NCBI RefSeq assembly: GCF_000377565.1
Contig: NZ_KB898374.1
Span: 25,737 to 89,736, forward strand
DNA length: 64,000 bases
Source of the DNA: Rhizobium sp. 2MFCol3.1
GTDB taxonomy: Bacteria; Pseudomonadota; Alphaproteobacteria; Rhizobiales; Rhizobiaceae
Direction of reading: 5' to 3'
Below the pieces are notes generated by a model. The model was given only the letters and a program-made list of their open reading frames with translations. It had not been told where the DNA came from and ran no database searches. This document shows, piece after piece, positions 16,929 to 24,700 of the stretch (the first letter of the stretch is position 1; every line of letters starts with the position of its first letter). Position numbers and translations under genes: made by a program.

Positions 16929-17930
16929 CTACCTGCGCGCCAGCGACCGCTGCACGAGCATGGCGATGATGATGATCGAGCCCTGGATGGCGCCGATCAG
17001 ATATTCCGAGATGAAGTTCGAGAGCAGCATGATGTTGCCGACGAGCTCCAGAATGAAGGCGCCGCAGATCGTGCCCCAGACGCGCCCTGCCCCGCCCTTC
17101 AGCGCCGTGCCGCCGACGACGACGGCGGTGATCGCCTGCAGCTCCCACAGGATGCCTGTCGTCGCAGAGGTCGAGCCGAGACGCGGCACGTAGAGCAGCA
17201 CGGCGATCGCGACGCACAGCCCCTGGATGACGAAGGCGATGGTGCGCACCTTGTTGACGGCGATGCCGGAATAGCGCGCCACGTCGCGGTTCGAGCCGAC
17301 GGCCGTGACATGGCGGCCATAGCGCGTGCGATAGAGGATGAAGGCGGCGACCGCGGTCACCGCGAGGATGACGATAATAGGCACCGGCACGCCGGCGATC
17401 GAACCGAAATAGACGGGGCGGTAAAGCGACTGCTGCTCGGCCGAGCGCAGCGTGATCGCGCCGCCCTGTGAGAGCCAGGTCGTCAGGCCGCGATAGATGC
17501 CCATGGTGCCGAGCGTGGCGATGAACGGCTCGATCTTGCCGACGGTGGTGATCAGCCCGTTCGCCAGACCGCAAAGCGCACCGGCAACGATGGTGAAGAC
17601 GACGGCAACCGCCAGCATCAAGGCCGGATCGGCAATAAGGCCGGAATTCATCAACAGGATCATCAGGCTGGCGACGAAGGCGACCATCGACCCCACCGAG
17701 AGATCGAGATCCCCCGACGAGATGACGAAGGTGGCGCCGACGGCGATGATGGCGATGAAGGCACTGCGCGTCGCAACATTGGCGAGGTTGGTGATGCCGA
17801 TGAAATTCGGATTGACCAGCGCGCCGACGACAAGCAGCAGCGCAAGGGCCGCGAACGGCGCGACCGCCCTGAGGTCGATATCCCGCCAGGAACGCCGTCT
17901 GATCTGACTGGTCTCGTCGTTCGCACTCAT
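16929..17930 (-). CDS. Sugar ABC transporter permease (RbsC-like)
   Basis: A 333-residue inner-membrane permease with 8-10 helices. Family signatures are GDLDLSVGSMVAF in the middle and AVVVGGTALKGGAGRVWGT near the end. Two start codons are possible: an ATG at 17942 directly abutting GGGAGG, which cannot serve it, and an ATG at 17930 twelve bases after that site. I take 17930 (MSANDETSQ). It sits 77 bases before the receptor gene and 82 bases after the ATPase gene in the same operon. Confidence 0.91.
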   Translation of the reverse strand: MSANDETSQIRRRSWRDIDLRAVAPFAALALLLVVGALVNPNFIGITNLANVATRSAFIAIIAVGATFVISSGDLDLSVGSMVAFVASLMILLMNSGLIADPALMLAVAVVFTIVAGALCGLANGLITTVGKIEPFIATLGTMGIYRGLTTWLSQGGAITLRSAEQQSLYRPVYFGSIAGVPVPIIVILAVTAVAAFILYRTRYGRHVTAVGSNRDVARYSGIAVNKVRTIAFVIQGLCVAIAVLLYVPRLGSTSATTGILWELQAITAVVVGGTALKGGAGRVWGTICGAFILELVGNIMLLSNFISEYLIGAIQGSIIIIAMLVQRSLARR

Positions 17931-18012
17931 ATCCAAAGCCATCCTCCCGTCATGCCTGCAGGCATTTTGTCTGATAATCCGCCGCGTCGGCGGTTTGTCT
18001 CTTGTGGCCGCC

Positions 18013-19536
18013 TCAGGCGGCCTTCTTCTTCAGGCCCGCCGCGTAGCGCATGATCTCCTGCTCGGAGATCTCGTCGCCCTCAAGCACGCCGACGATCCGC
18101 CCTTCGCGCATCACCGCCACCCGGGTGCAAAGCCCGATCACCTCGGGCATCTCCGAGGAGACGACGATGATAGAGCGCCCGTCGCGCGCCAGTGCGGAGA
18201 TAAAATGATAGATCTGCTGCTTGGTGCCGACATCGATGCCGCGCGTCGGCTCGTCGATGATGATGATCTCCGGGTCCGTCTCCATAACCTTGGCGAGCAG
18301 CAGCTTCTGCTGATTGCCGCCCGACATGCGCCCCGCCACGATATTGGCGTCGCGCACGCGGATATCGAAGCGCCGGCGTGCTTTCGCCAGCGCCGCAGCC
18401 TCGCTGCTCGGGCTGAGATAGCCGTGCCGCGAATGCTGGCCCAGCGACTGCAGCGTCAGGTTTGCCAGCATGTTGGAGCCGAGCAGCAGGCCCTTGTGCT
18501 TGCGATCCTTGGTCATGTAGGCGAGCCCGGCGCGATTGGCCGCGTGCACATCGCCCGAGGCAACACTCTCGCCGCGGATGACAACCTCGCCGGCGGTACG
18601 GCCGCGCAAGCCCGCAATCGCCTCCATCAGCTCCGTACGGCCGGAGCCGATCATGCCGGAAAAGCCGATGATCTCGCCCTTGCGCACCTCGAAGCTCGCA
18701 TCCTGCACATAGCCGGTCGAGATGCCCTCAACCTTCAGCACGATCTCTTCGTCGACATCAGGCTCGTTCTTGGTCGGGTAGAGGCTGGAAAGCTCACGCC
18801 CGACCATCAGCTGCGCGATCGATTCACCGTCGAGCATCGCCGTCGGCGCCGTCTTCACCCACTGCCCGTCGCGCAGCACCGTGACCCGGTCGGTCAGTTC
18901 CATGACCTCGTCGAGCTTGTGCGAGACGAAGACAAAGCTGGTGCCCTTGTCACGCAGCTTGCGCACCTGCTTGAACAGGAAATTGGTTTCTTCGCGCGAC
19001 AGCACCGCCGTTGGCTCGTCCATGAATACCACGCGCGCATCACGGCTGATCGCCTTGGCGATCTCCACCATCTGCTTGTCGGCTATGGAAAGCGTGCTGA
19101 TCAATGCGTTCTCGTCGACATGCGAGCCGAGCAGATCGAGCGCCTTGCGGGTCTCTGCCCGCATGAACTTGCGATCGAGCACGCCGAAACGCGTGACCTC
19201 GCGGCCGAGAAAGAGGCTTTCGGCAACGGTCAGGTGATCGGCGAGATTGAATTCCTGGTGGATGATGACGATGCCAAGCGCCTCGGCCGCGCCATTCGGC
19301 GGCAGCACGACCGGCTGGCCGTCGAGAATGATCTCGCCCGAGGTCGGCTGTTCGAAGCCGGACATCACCTTGACGAGCGTCGACTTTCCGGCGCCGTTTT
19401 CGCCCATCAGCGCATGGATTTCGCCAGCGCGCAGCTCGAAATTGACGCTGAAGAGGACCTGCACCCCATTGAAGGATTTGCATATGCGCCGGGCCGACAA
19501 CACCACCGGCGCCGCCTCGACAGTCTCCAAACTCAT
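18013..19536 (-). CDS. Sugar ABC transporter ATP-binding protein (RbsA-like, two domains)
   Basis: A 507-residue double ATPase that energises the RbsC-like permease. The first domain has GENGAGKST (45-53) and Walker B VVFMDEPTAVLS. The second has the degenerate Walker A GMIGSGRTE, signature MSGGNQQKLLLAK and IIIDEPTRGID. One strong and one altered nucleotide site is usual for RbsA/MglA. GGGAGGGCATC precedes the ATG. It is the first gene of the operon, whose promoter region contains twin operator palindromes at 19576-19610. Confidence 0.93.
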   Translation of the reverse strand: MSLETVEAAPVVLSARRICKSFNGVQVLFSVNFELRAGEIHALMGENGAGKSTLVKVMSGFEQPTSGEIILDGQPVVLPPNGAAEALGIVIIHQEFNLADHLTVAESLFLGREVTRFGVLDRKFMRAETRKALDLLGSHVDENALISTLSIADKQMVEIAKAISRDARVVFMDEPTAVLSREETNFLFKQVRKLRDKGTSFVFVSHKLDEVMELTDRVTVLRDGQWVKTAPTAMLDGESIAQLMVGRELSSLYPTKNEPDVDEEIVLKVEGISTGYVQDASFEVRKGEIIGFSGMIGSGRTELMEAIAGLRGRTAGEVVIRGESVASGDVHAANRAGLAYMTKDRKHKGLLLGSNMLANLTLQSLGQHSRHGYLSPSSEAAALAKARRRFDIRVRDANIVAGRMSGGNQQKLLLAKVMETDPEIIIIDEPTRGIDVGTKQQIYHFISALARDGRSIIVVSSEMPEVIGLCTRVAVMREGRIVGVLEGDEISEQEIMRYAAGLKKKAA

Positions 19537-19575
19537 GATGCCCTCCCCTGCGGACTCCCACCCGCTTGACCCTTG

Positions 19576-19610
19576 TGTAAACCTTTACATGTGCGATGTA
19601 AAGGTTTACA
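19576..19610. promoter_or_regulatory. Twin LacI-type operators between the sugar importer and its regulator
   Basis: TGTAAACCTTTACA (19576-19589) and TGTAAAGGTTTACA (19597-19610) are two copies of TGTAAA-NN-TTTACA whose centres are 21 bases apart, about two helical turns. They lie in the 167-base divergent region between the ATPase start and the LacI gene. The simple reading is repression of the importer and autoregulation by the adjacent LacI protein. Confidence 0.82.
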
Positions 19611-19703
19611 TCATCGTATCACGAAGTTCTCCTGGCTTCGCCCTTTGACGTATCCTTCAGTCTGTGTAGTGTCGCCGCGAATTGAGCCCCAAGGCAGGAC
19701 GCA

Positions 19704-20735
19704 GTGTCGAATTCCACGCCCGCAACCATCGAGGATGTCGCCCGGATCGCCGAGGTTTCGATCGCGACCGTGTCGCGGGCGATCCATACGCCGGAGAAGG
19801 TCGCCAACTCGACGCGGCTGAAGGTGAACCAAGCGATCGCGATCACCGGATACACGACGAACGCCATGGCCCGCAGCCTGCGTCTCGGCCGTTCCAACAT
19901 GATCCTGGTCGTGGCTCCCGACATCGGCGACCCCAACTTTTCCAACATTCTGATCGGCCTGGAAAACGAGGCCCGCGCCCATGGCTACGGCATTCTCATC
20001 GGCCATACGCAGAACGACGCCCAGCGCGGCCTCGAATATCTCAAATTCCTGAATTCAAACCAAGCCGCCGGATTGATTCTCTTCACCGGCATCCTGCCCT
20101 TCGGCCACCAGACGATGACGGCGAGGCTCCCGCCCAGCGTCGGCGTCTTCGAGCCGGTCTTCAACGGCGGCATTCCCTATGTCGGCGTCGACGATATCGA
20201 GGGCGCGCGCAAGGCGGTCGACCTGCTGCTGGCGGAAGGTCACCGAAAGATCGCCTTCATCGGCGACAGCAAGACGCGCCTTGCCTATTCCAGGCGCCGC
20301 CAGGGCTATGACGAGGGCTTGGACGCGGCCGGTGTCGCGAAAAGCCAGCGCATCATTCTCGAAGGCGACGGCACGCTCGAAAGCGGCCGCCACGCCGTTG
20401 AGCAGCTCTTCATGCGCGACACGCTGCCGACGGCCTTCATGTGCGTCAACGACCAGACGGCGATCGGCGTGATGATCGGCCTCAACGCCCGCGGCTACGA
20501 CATCCCCCGCGACTTCTCCGTCACCGGCTTCGACGACGTGCCCCAGGCCGTCTTCATGTCGCCGCCGCTGACGACGGTCCGCCAGCCGCGCACCGCGATC
20601 GGCAAGCAGGCCATGGCCTTGCTGCTGGAGTTTTTGGGCGACGGCCATCCGGCGGAAACCGAGATCCTGCTGCAGCCGGATCTCGTCGTCCGCAATTCGG
20701 TCTCGGCGCCGTCGAAGCAGTGGTCGAAGCGCTAG
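19704..20735 (+). CDS. LacI family transcriptional regulator of the adjacent sugar importer
   Basis: A 343-residue repressor. The N-terminal helix-turn-helix and hinge read ATIEDVARIAEVSIATVSRA, with the hinge helix near TTNAMARSLRLGRS. The effector domain is a periplasmic-binding-protein fold (LIGLENEARAHGYGILIG, TAFMCVNDQTAIGVMIG). The start is GTG, preceded by AGGCAGGA. It is divergent from the RbsACB-like operon, with two palindromic operators in between. It probably senses the transported sugar or its phosphate. Confidence 0.9.
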   Translation: MSNSTPATIEDVARIAEVSIATVSRAIHTPEKVANSTRLKVNQAIAITGYTTNAMARSLRLGRSNMILVVAPDIGDPNFSNILIGLENEARAHGYGILIGHTQNDAQRGLEYLKFLNSNQAAGLILFTGILPFGHQTMTARLPPSVGVFEPVFNGGIPYVGVDDIEGARKAVDLLLAEGHRKIAFIGDSKTRLAYSRRRQGYDEGLDAAGVAKSQRIILEGDGTLESGRHAVEQLFMRDTLPTAFMCVNDQTAIGVMIGLNARGYDIPRDFSVTGFDDVPQAVFMSPPLTTVRQPRTAIGKQAMALLLEFLGDGHPAETEILLQPDLVVRNSVSAPSKQWSKR

Positions 20736-20753
20736 CACAAAACGCGATATCGG

Positions 20754-21266
20754 CTACGGCGCGTAGCGCGTAAAGACATAGTCGTGATTGTTCACGCGCG
20801 CCTCGTGACAGGCAAAACAGGTCTCATGCTGGGCCTGGTCGGCTGGAACGCCATTGATGAACCGGCCAAATCCCCAACCGCCGGAGGCGGCGTATTTCTT
20901 CGCATCCTTGACCATGACCTGCACCGTCGTTGCCGCTCCGGGGACCGAGGCGGGCGCGAACTCGGCCGATGGCGTGCGCTTCCAGGCGAGCTTGACGAGC
21001 ACGCTTCCATCAGGAAACGGAAGCGTGCCATTGCGATAGGCCTTGACGGCGATGTCGTTGCCGACGACCACGCGCAGCTCGTTCAACGGCGCATCCTCGA
21101 GCGCCGGCGCGATCAACTCCCACTGCCGGTAGCCCTCCGGAAGGGAGACGCCGTAGATCGGCGAGACCGGCCTGGCGGCAGGCGTCTCGCCGGCGAGCGA
21201 GCCGATCGCAAAGACAGTGGCGCCGACAGCGGTGGCGGCGGCAAGCAGCATGATGTTTCCTGTCAT
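20754..21266 (-). CDS. Cytochrome P460 family protein
   Basis: A 170-residue exported monohaem protein. Residues 1-26 form a hydrophobic signal or anchor. The P460 fold body includes GVSLPEGYRQWELIAPALE and WGFGRFINGVPAD. The only haem motif is C-terminal, CFACHE (Cys150, Cys153, His154). Cytochromes P460 oxidise hydroxylamine or NO-type substrates in nitrifiers. Many genomes also carry family members of unknown role. The frame can start at a GTG at 21275 directly after the stop of the hydrolase gene; the ATG at 21266 is as likely. It is translationally close to the upstream Tat-exported hydrolase gene. Confidence 0.83.
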   Translation of the reverse strand: MTGNIMLLAAATAVGATVFAIGSLAGETPAARPVSPIYGVSLPEGYRQWELIAPALEDAPLNELRVVVGNDIAVKAYRNGTLPFPDGSVLVKLAWKRTPSAEFAPASVPGAATTVQVMVKDAKKYAASGGWGFGRFINGVPADQAQHETCFACHEARVNNHDYVFTRYAP

Positions 21267-21275
21267 GGCAGCCAC

Positions 21276-22325
21276 TCACGCAAGCCTATCGGCATCGATA
21301 ATCGCCTGGGCGAAGGCCGCCGGCGCCTCTTGCGGCAGATTGTGCCCGATGCCGCCGGTAATCGTCCGATGCTCGTATTTGCCGGTGAACTTCTTGGCGT
21401 AGGAGGCAGGATCGGGATGCGGTGCGCCGTTGGCATCACCCTCCATGGTGATAGCAGGCACGCCGATATCGGGCAGCTTCGCGAGCTTGCGCTCCAGCGC
21501 ATCGTATTTCTTCTCGCCCTTGGCGAGATCGAGCCGCCAGCGATAATTATGGATGGTGATCGCGACATGATCCGGATTTTCGAAGGCGTTCGCCGTGCGA
21601 TCGAAGGTGGCGTCGTCGAAGTGCCATTGCGGCGAGGCAAGCGTCCAGATGAGCTTGGCGAAATCGTGCCTGTTGGCATCATAGCCCGCACGTCCGCGTT
21701 CGGTCGCGAAATAGAACTGATACCACCAGGAGAGTTCCGCCTTCGGCGGCAGCGGCTTCTCGTTGATCGCTTGGCTGCCGATCAGGTAGCCACTGACTGA
21801 GACCATGGCCTTGCAGCGCTCCGGCCAGAGCGCGGCCATGATATTCGCCGTCCGCCCGCCCCAATCATAACCGCCGATAACCGCGCGCTCGATCTTCAGC
21901 GCATCCATGAAGTCGATCATGTCGACGGCAATCGCCGCCTGCTGTCCGTTGCGCGGTGTCTTCGAAGACAGGAACCGCGTCGTCCCATAGCCGCGCAGAT
22001 AGGGGATGAGCACGCGATAGCCGGCATCGGCAAGAACCGGCGCGACATCGACAAAGCTGTAGATGTCGTAAGGCCAGCCATGCAGCAGCAACACGGCGGG
22101 TCCATTGGCCGGACCGAGCTCAGCGTAACCGATATCGAGCACGCCGGTCCTGACCTGCTTCAGTGCCGGAAAGGACGTATTCGTACCCGGCTTGACCGAC
22201 GCAAGCGCGCCACTTCCCGCTCCCGCCGTCTGCGCACGCACAGTGCCGGCGACGCCGACGGCGGCAGCAGCGAAGGCCGCGGCGCCAAGGAAGCGGCGGC
22301 GTTGGTGATTGGTATCATCGGACAT
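21276..22325 (-). CDS. Tat-exported alpha/beta hydrolase, epoxide hydrolase / dehalogenase type
   Basis: A 349-residue hydrolase with a twin-arginine signal (HQRRRFLGAAAF followed by an Ala-rich core, cut near VRAQ). LLLHGWPYD provides the oxyanion hole. The nucleophile elbow GGYDWGGR places Asp154 where esterases have Ser, as in epoxide hydrolases and haloalkane dehalogenases. GGIGHNLPQEAP supplies the histidine. It should act in the periplasm, which is unusual for this class. The P460 gene starts just after its stop codon, and HxlR and PRISE-like genes lie upstream. The substrate is unknown. Confidence 0.85.
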   Translation of the reverse strand: MSDDTNHQRRRFLGAAAFAAAAVGVAGTVRAQTAGAGSGALASVKPGTNTSFPALKQVRTGVLDIGYAELGPANGPAVLLLHGWPYDIYSFVDVAPVLADAGYRVLIPYLRGYGTTRFLSSKTPRNGQQAAIAVDMIDFMDALKIERAVIGGYDWGGRTANIMAALWPERCKAMVSVSGYLIGSQAINEKPLPPKAELSWWYQFYFATERGRAGYDANRHDFAKLIWTLASPQWHFDDATFDRTANAFENPDHVAITIHNYRWRLDLAKGEKKYDALERKLAKLPDIGVPAITMEGDANGAPHPDPASYAKKFTGKYEHRTITGGIGHNLPQEAPAAFAQAIIDADRLA

Positions 22326-22474
22326 GGAGGCCTCTCGATTGGCGGTTGCAAGGGAGCGCGAAGCTCACCCTGAAAGCTAACGCGAGCCCCGACGGACCGA
22401 CAGGCAACCGAGGTATGAAATGCCCTATATGTTGGTATAGAGCGCGGACGCGCCCATGCGCGGCGAGGACAGAT

Positions 22475-22852
22475 TCAGTCCTTCTCCGCCCGCCGCTCAG
22501 CCAGGCTGTCGAGCGCATCCGCATTGGCCCGCCCCCAGCCATAGAGCAGTTCGATCGGCTCCACGAACCGCTTGCCGAGCGTCGTCAGCGTGTAATCCAC
22601 GGCGGGCGGCACCGTGCCAAAGACCCGGCGCGTCACCAGCCCGTCCGCCTCCATGTCGCGCAGCGTCTGCGTGAGCATCTTCTTCGATATGCCGGGAAGG
22701 CTACGCTGCAGCACGCCGGTGCGCGCGCAGCCGTCAAGCCGCGTGTCCAGCACATGCAGGATCATGCTCGTCCACTTGCTGGAAAAGATCTCCAGCACGC
22801 GGCGCGGCGCGCAATCCTCGCGCCATTCGTGATCAGGTGAGCCGGCTCGCAT
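22475..22852 (-). CDS. HxlR family winged-helix regulator
   Basis: A 125-residue regulator with the HxlR pattern: a Cys near the N terminus (EDCAPRRVLEIFSSKWTSMIL), recognition helix region ISKKMLTQTLRDMEADGLV, and a wing with TVPPAVDYTLTTLG. HxlR proteins often sense electrophiles or quinones through that N-terminal Cys. It is divergent from the PRISE-like reductase gene and lies upstream of the hydrolase-P460 pair on the same strand, so it may control both. Confidence 0.87.
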   Translation of the reverse strand: MRAGSPDHEWREDCAPRRVLEIFSSKWTSMILHVLDTRLDGCARTGVLQRSLPGISKKMLTQTLRDMEADGLVTRRVFGTVPPAVDYTLTTLGKRFVEPIELLYGWGRANADALDSLAERRAEKD

Positions 22853-22918
22853 GTGGTTACCTCAGGGTGTCTATGTCTCGAATGGGTGCCTTCTAGCGAC
22901 AAACGATCGAAATGGCTA

Positions 22919-22940
22919 CATCCGGAAAAACACCCGGATG
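22919..22940. promoter_or_regulatory. Inverted repeat in the HxlR/PRISE intergenic region
   Basis: CATCCGG and CCGGATG pair around AAAAACAC, 19 bases before the TTG start and just before the AGGAGA ribosome site of the reductase gene. It could be an HxlR operator or a 5-prime leader hairpin that hides the ribosome site. Confidence 0.4.
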
Positions 22941-22959
22941 GACATCAGGAGACAGGCAT

Positions 22960-24018
22960 TTGAACAAGGCATTGATCGCAGGCGCAAGCGGCATCGTCGG
23001 CAGCGCAACGGCGGAACTTCTGAGTGGCAAGGGCTGGCAGGTCTTCGGCCTCGCGCGCAAGCCGCAAGCAGCACCCGGCGTGCAGCCGCTTGCCGCCGAC
23101 CTGCTCGATCCCGCATCGCTGAAATCGGTGCTTGCCGATGTCGCCCCCACGCACATCGTCATCTCCACCTGGCTGCGGCAGCCGACGGAAGCGGAGAACA
23201 TCCGCGTGAATTCGGCCATGGTCCGCAATCTGCTCGATGCCGTCAGGCGCTCGGGCTCGGTGCGCCACGTCGCGCTCGTCACCGGCCTCAAGCACTATCT
23301 TGGCCCCTTCGAAGCCTATGGCAAGGGCAGCCTGCCGCAGACGCCGTTTCGCGAGGAGCAGGGCCGTCTCGACATCGATAACTTCTATTACGCACAGGAA
23401 GACGAGGTCTTCGCGGCGGCTGCCCGCGACGGCTTCACCTGGAGCGTTCACCGTCCGCACACCATCGTCGGCAAGGCGGTGGGCAACGCCATGAACATGG
23501 GCACCACGCTCGCCGTCTATGCCAGCATCTGCAAGGAAACCGGCCGCCCCTTCCGCTTCCCCGGCGTTGCCGCGCAGTGGGACAGCCTCACCGACATGAC
23601 CGACGCACGCCTGCTCGCCCGCCACATCGAATGGGCATCGACGACGCCAGCCGCCGCCAACCACGGCTTCAACGTCGTCAACGGCGACGTCTTCCGCTGG
23701 AGTTGGATGTGGGGTCGGATCGCTGAGTGGTTCGGCATCGAACCCGCAGCCTTCGACGGCGTGGTCCGTCCGCTGGAACAGCAGATGGCCGACGACGCCG
23801 ACTTCTGGCGCGAGATCGCCAGGCGCCATAACCTCGCCGAACCGGATCTCAACCGCCTGTCCTCACCCTGGCACACCGACGCCGATCTCGGCCGGCCGAT
23901 CGAGGTGGTCACCGACATGTCGAAAAGCCGCCGCATGGGCTTCCTCGATTATCAGCCCACCGACGACGCGTTCTTCGACCTGTTCAAGCAGCTGCGGGCC
24001 GACCGGTTGATTCCGTAG
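22960..24018 (+). CDS. PRISE-like SDR reductase (progesterone 5-beta-reductase / iridoid synthase type)
   Basis: A 352-residue extended short-chain dehydrogenase. GASGIVG (residues 8-14) binds the dinucleotide. Instead of the classical YxxxK pair it has VTGLKHYLGPF (Lys111) and NFYYAQEDEVF (Tyr143), the motifs of the PRISE enone reductases, with the same 32-residue spacing I recall for the plant enzyme. Those enzymes reduce C=C bonds of enones with NADPH. The frame opens at an ATG at 22912, but AGGAGA lies 7 bases before a TTG at 22960 (NKALIAGASG), which fits the family N terminus, so I use that. Confidence 0.83.
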   Translation: MNKALIAGASGIVGSATAELLSGKGWQVFGLARKPQAAPGVQPLAADLLDPASLKSVLADVAPTHIVISTWLRQPTEAENIRVNSAMVRNLLDAVRRSGSVRHVALVTGLKHYLGPFEAYGKGSLPQTPFREEQGRLDIDNFYYAQEDEVFAAAARDGFTWSVHRPHTIVGKAVGNAMNMGTTLAVYASICKETGRPFRFPGVAAQWDSLTDMTDARLLARHIEWASTTPAAANHGFNVVNGDVFRWSWMWGRIAEWFGIEPAAFDGVVRPLEQQMADDADFWREIARRHNLAEPDLNRLSSPWHTDADLGRPIEVVTDMSKSRRMGFLDYQPTDDAFFDLFKQLRADRLIP

Positions 24019-24044
24019 GCTCCGCCTTCGCCAAACGCGGATCA

Positions 24045-24073
24045 TTGACGGATTGTAGTTCTAAAACTACATT
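24045..24073 (+). promoter_or_regulatory. Toxin-antitoxin promoter with overlapping operator palindrome
   Basis: TTGACG (24045-24050) and TACATT (24068-24073) are separated by 17 bases. An 18-base palindrome, TGTAGTTctaaAACTACA (24054-24071), fills the spacer and enters the -10 box. The -10 box ends 5 bases before the toxin ATG, so transcription should begin at or next to the start codon (leaderless). Repression by the antitoxin or the complex is the natural reading. Confidence 0.7.
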
Positions 24074-24078
24074 GCCTC

Positions 24079-24384
24079 ATGTTCGAGCTGCGGCAGTCCG
24101 AGACCTTTCGAAAATGGCGGGCGCGCTTGAAAGACGAGCGCGCCAGGGCGTTGATCGCTTCACGGCTGGATAGGCTGGCTTTTGGACATGCCGGCGATGC
24201 CGCTCCGGTCGGGGACGGGATCAGCGAACTGAGGATACATTACGGACCAGGTTACCGCATCTACTTCAGACAGGATGGCAAGACGCTGATCATCCTGCTT
24301 TGCGGTGGCGACAAAGGCAGCCAGAAGCGTGATATCGCAGAGGCAAAACGGCTGTTCAGCGAATGGAATGAAAACAATGGCTGA
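24079..24384 (+). CDS. RelE/ParE superfamily toxin (HigB-like, addiction module killer protein)
   Basis: A 101-residue type II toxin-like protein of the putative addiction module killer group. The pattern ETFRKWRARLKDERARALIASRL, then the beta sheet ELRIHYGPGYRIYFRQDG, and the C-terminal KRDIAEAKRL is characteristic. Members cleave mRNA on the ribosome or inhibit gyrase; the HigB-like group is expected to be an RNase. The gene order is toxin first, as in higBA. There is no ribosome site, consistent with a leaderless message. The antitoxin gene overlaps its end. Confidence 0.85.
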   Translation: MFELRQSETFRKWRARLKDERARALIASRLDRLAFGHAGDAAPVGDGISELRIHYGPGYRIYFRQDGKTLIILLCGGDKGSQKRDIAEAKRLFSEWNENNG

Positions 24385-24700
24385 GAAATTCACCCACTAC
24401 GATCCGGCCGATGACCTGACATCGGACGAAGCAATTGCCGTCTTCATAGAAGAAGCGTTCGAGACCGAGGACGCCGGCTATATCGCCCATGCGCTGGGCG
24501 TCGTAGCGCGCGCCAAGGGCATGCCCCAGATCGCCAGTGAGACTGGGCTCTCCCGTGAGCAGCTCTATCGTTCCTTCAGCGCCGAGGGCAACCCGACGCT
24601 GAAGACGACGCTATCCGTCATGAAGGCGCTCGGCATCGGCCTGACGGCAAAAGTGCCGACGCGCGCCGATCAAGAGGCAAAGGCCGCCGCTAAACCGTAA
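24377..24700 (+). CDS. Addiction-module antitoxin (HigA-like, XRE-type HTH)
   Basis: A 107-residue antitoxin. The N-terminal half (FTHYDPADDLTSDEAIAVFI) should wrap the toxin. The C-terminal half has an HTH (MPQIASETGLSREQLYRSFS, then NPTLKTTLSVMKALGI). It overlaps the toxin gene by 8 bases at ATGGCTGA; an alternative ATG is at 24368. It probably binds the palindrome at 24054-24071. Its stop region overlaps the convergent isomerase gene by 11 bases. Confidence 0.85.
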   Translation: MAEKFTHYDPADDLTSDEAIAVFIEEAFETEDAGYIAHALGVVARAKGMPQIASETGLSREQLYRSFSAEGNPTLKTTLSVMKALGIGLTAKVPTRADQEAKAAAKP

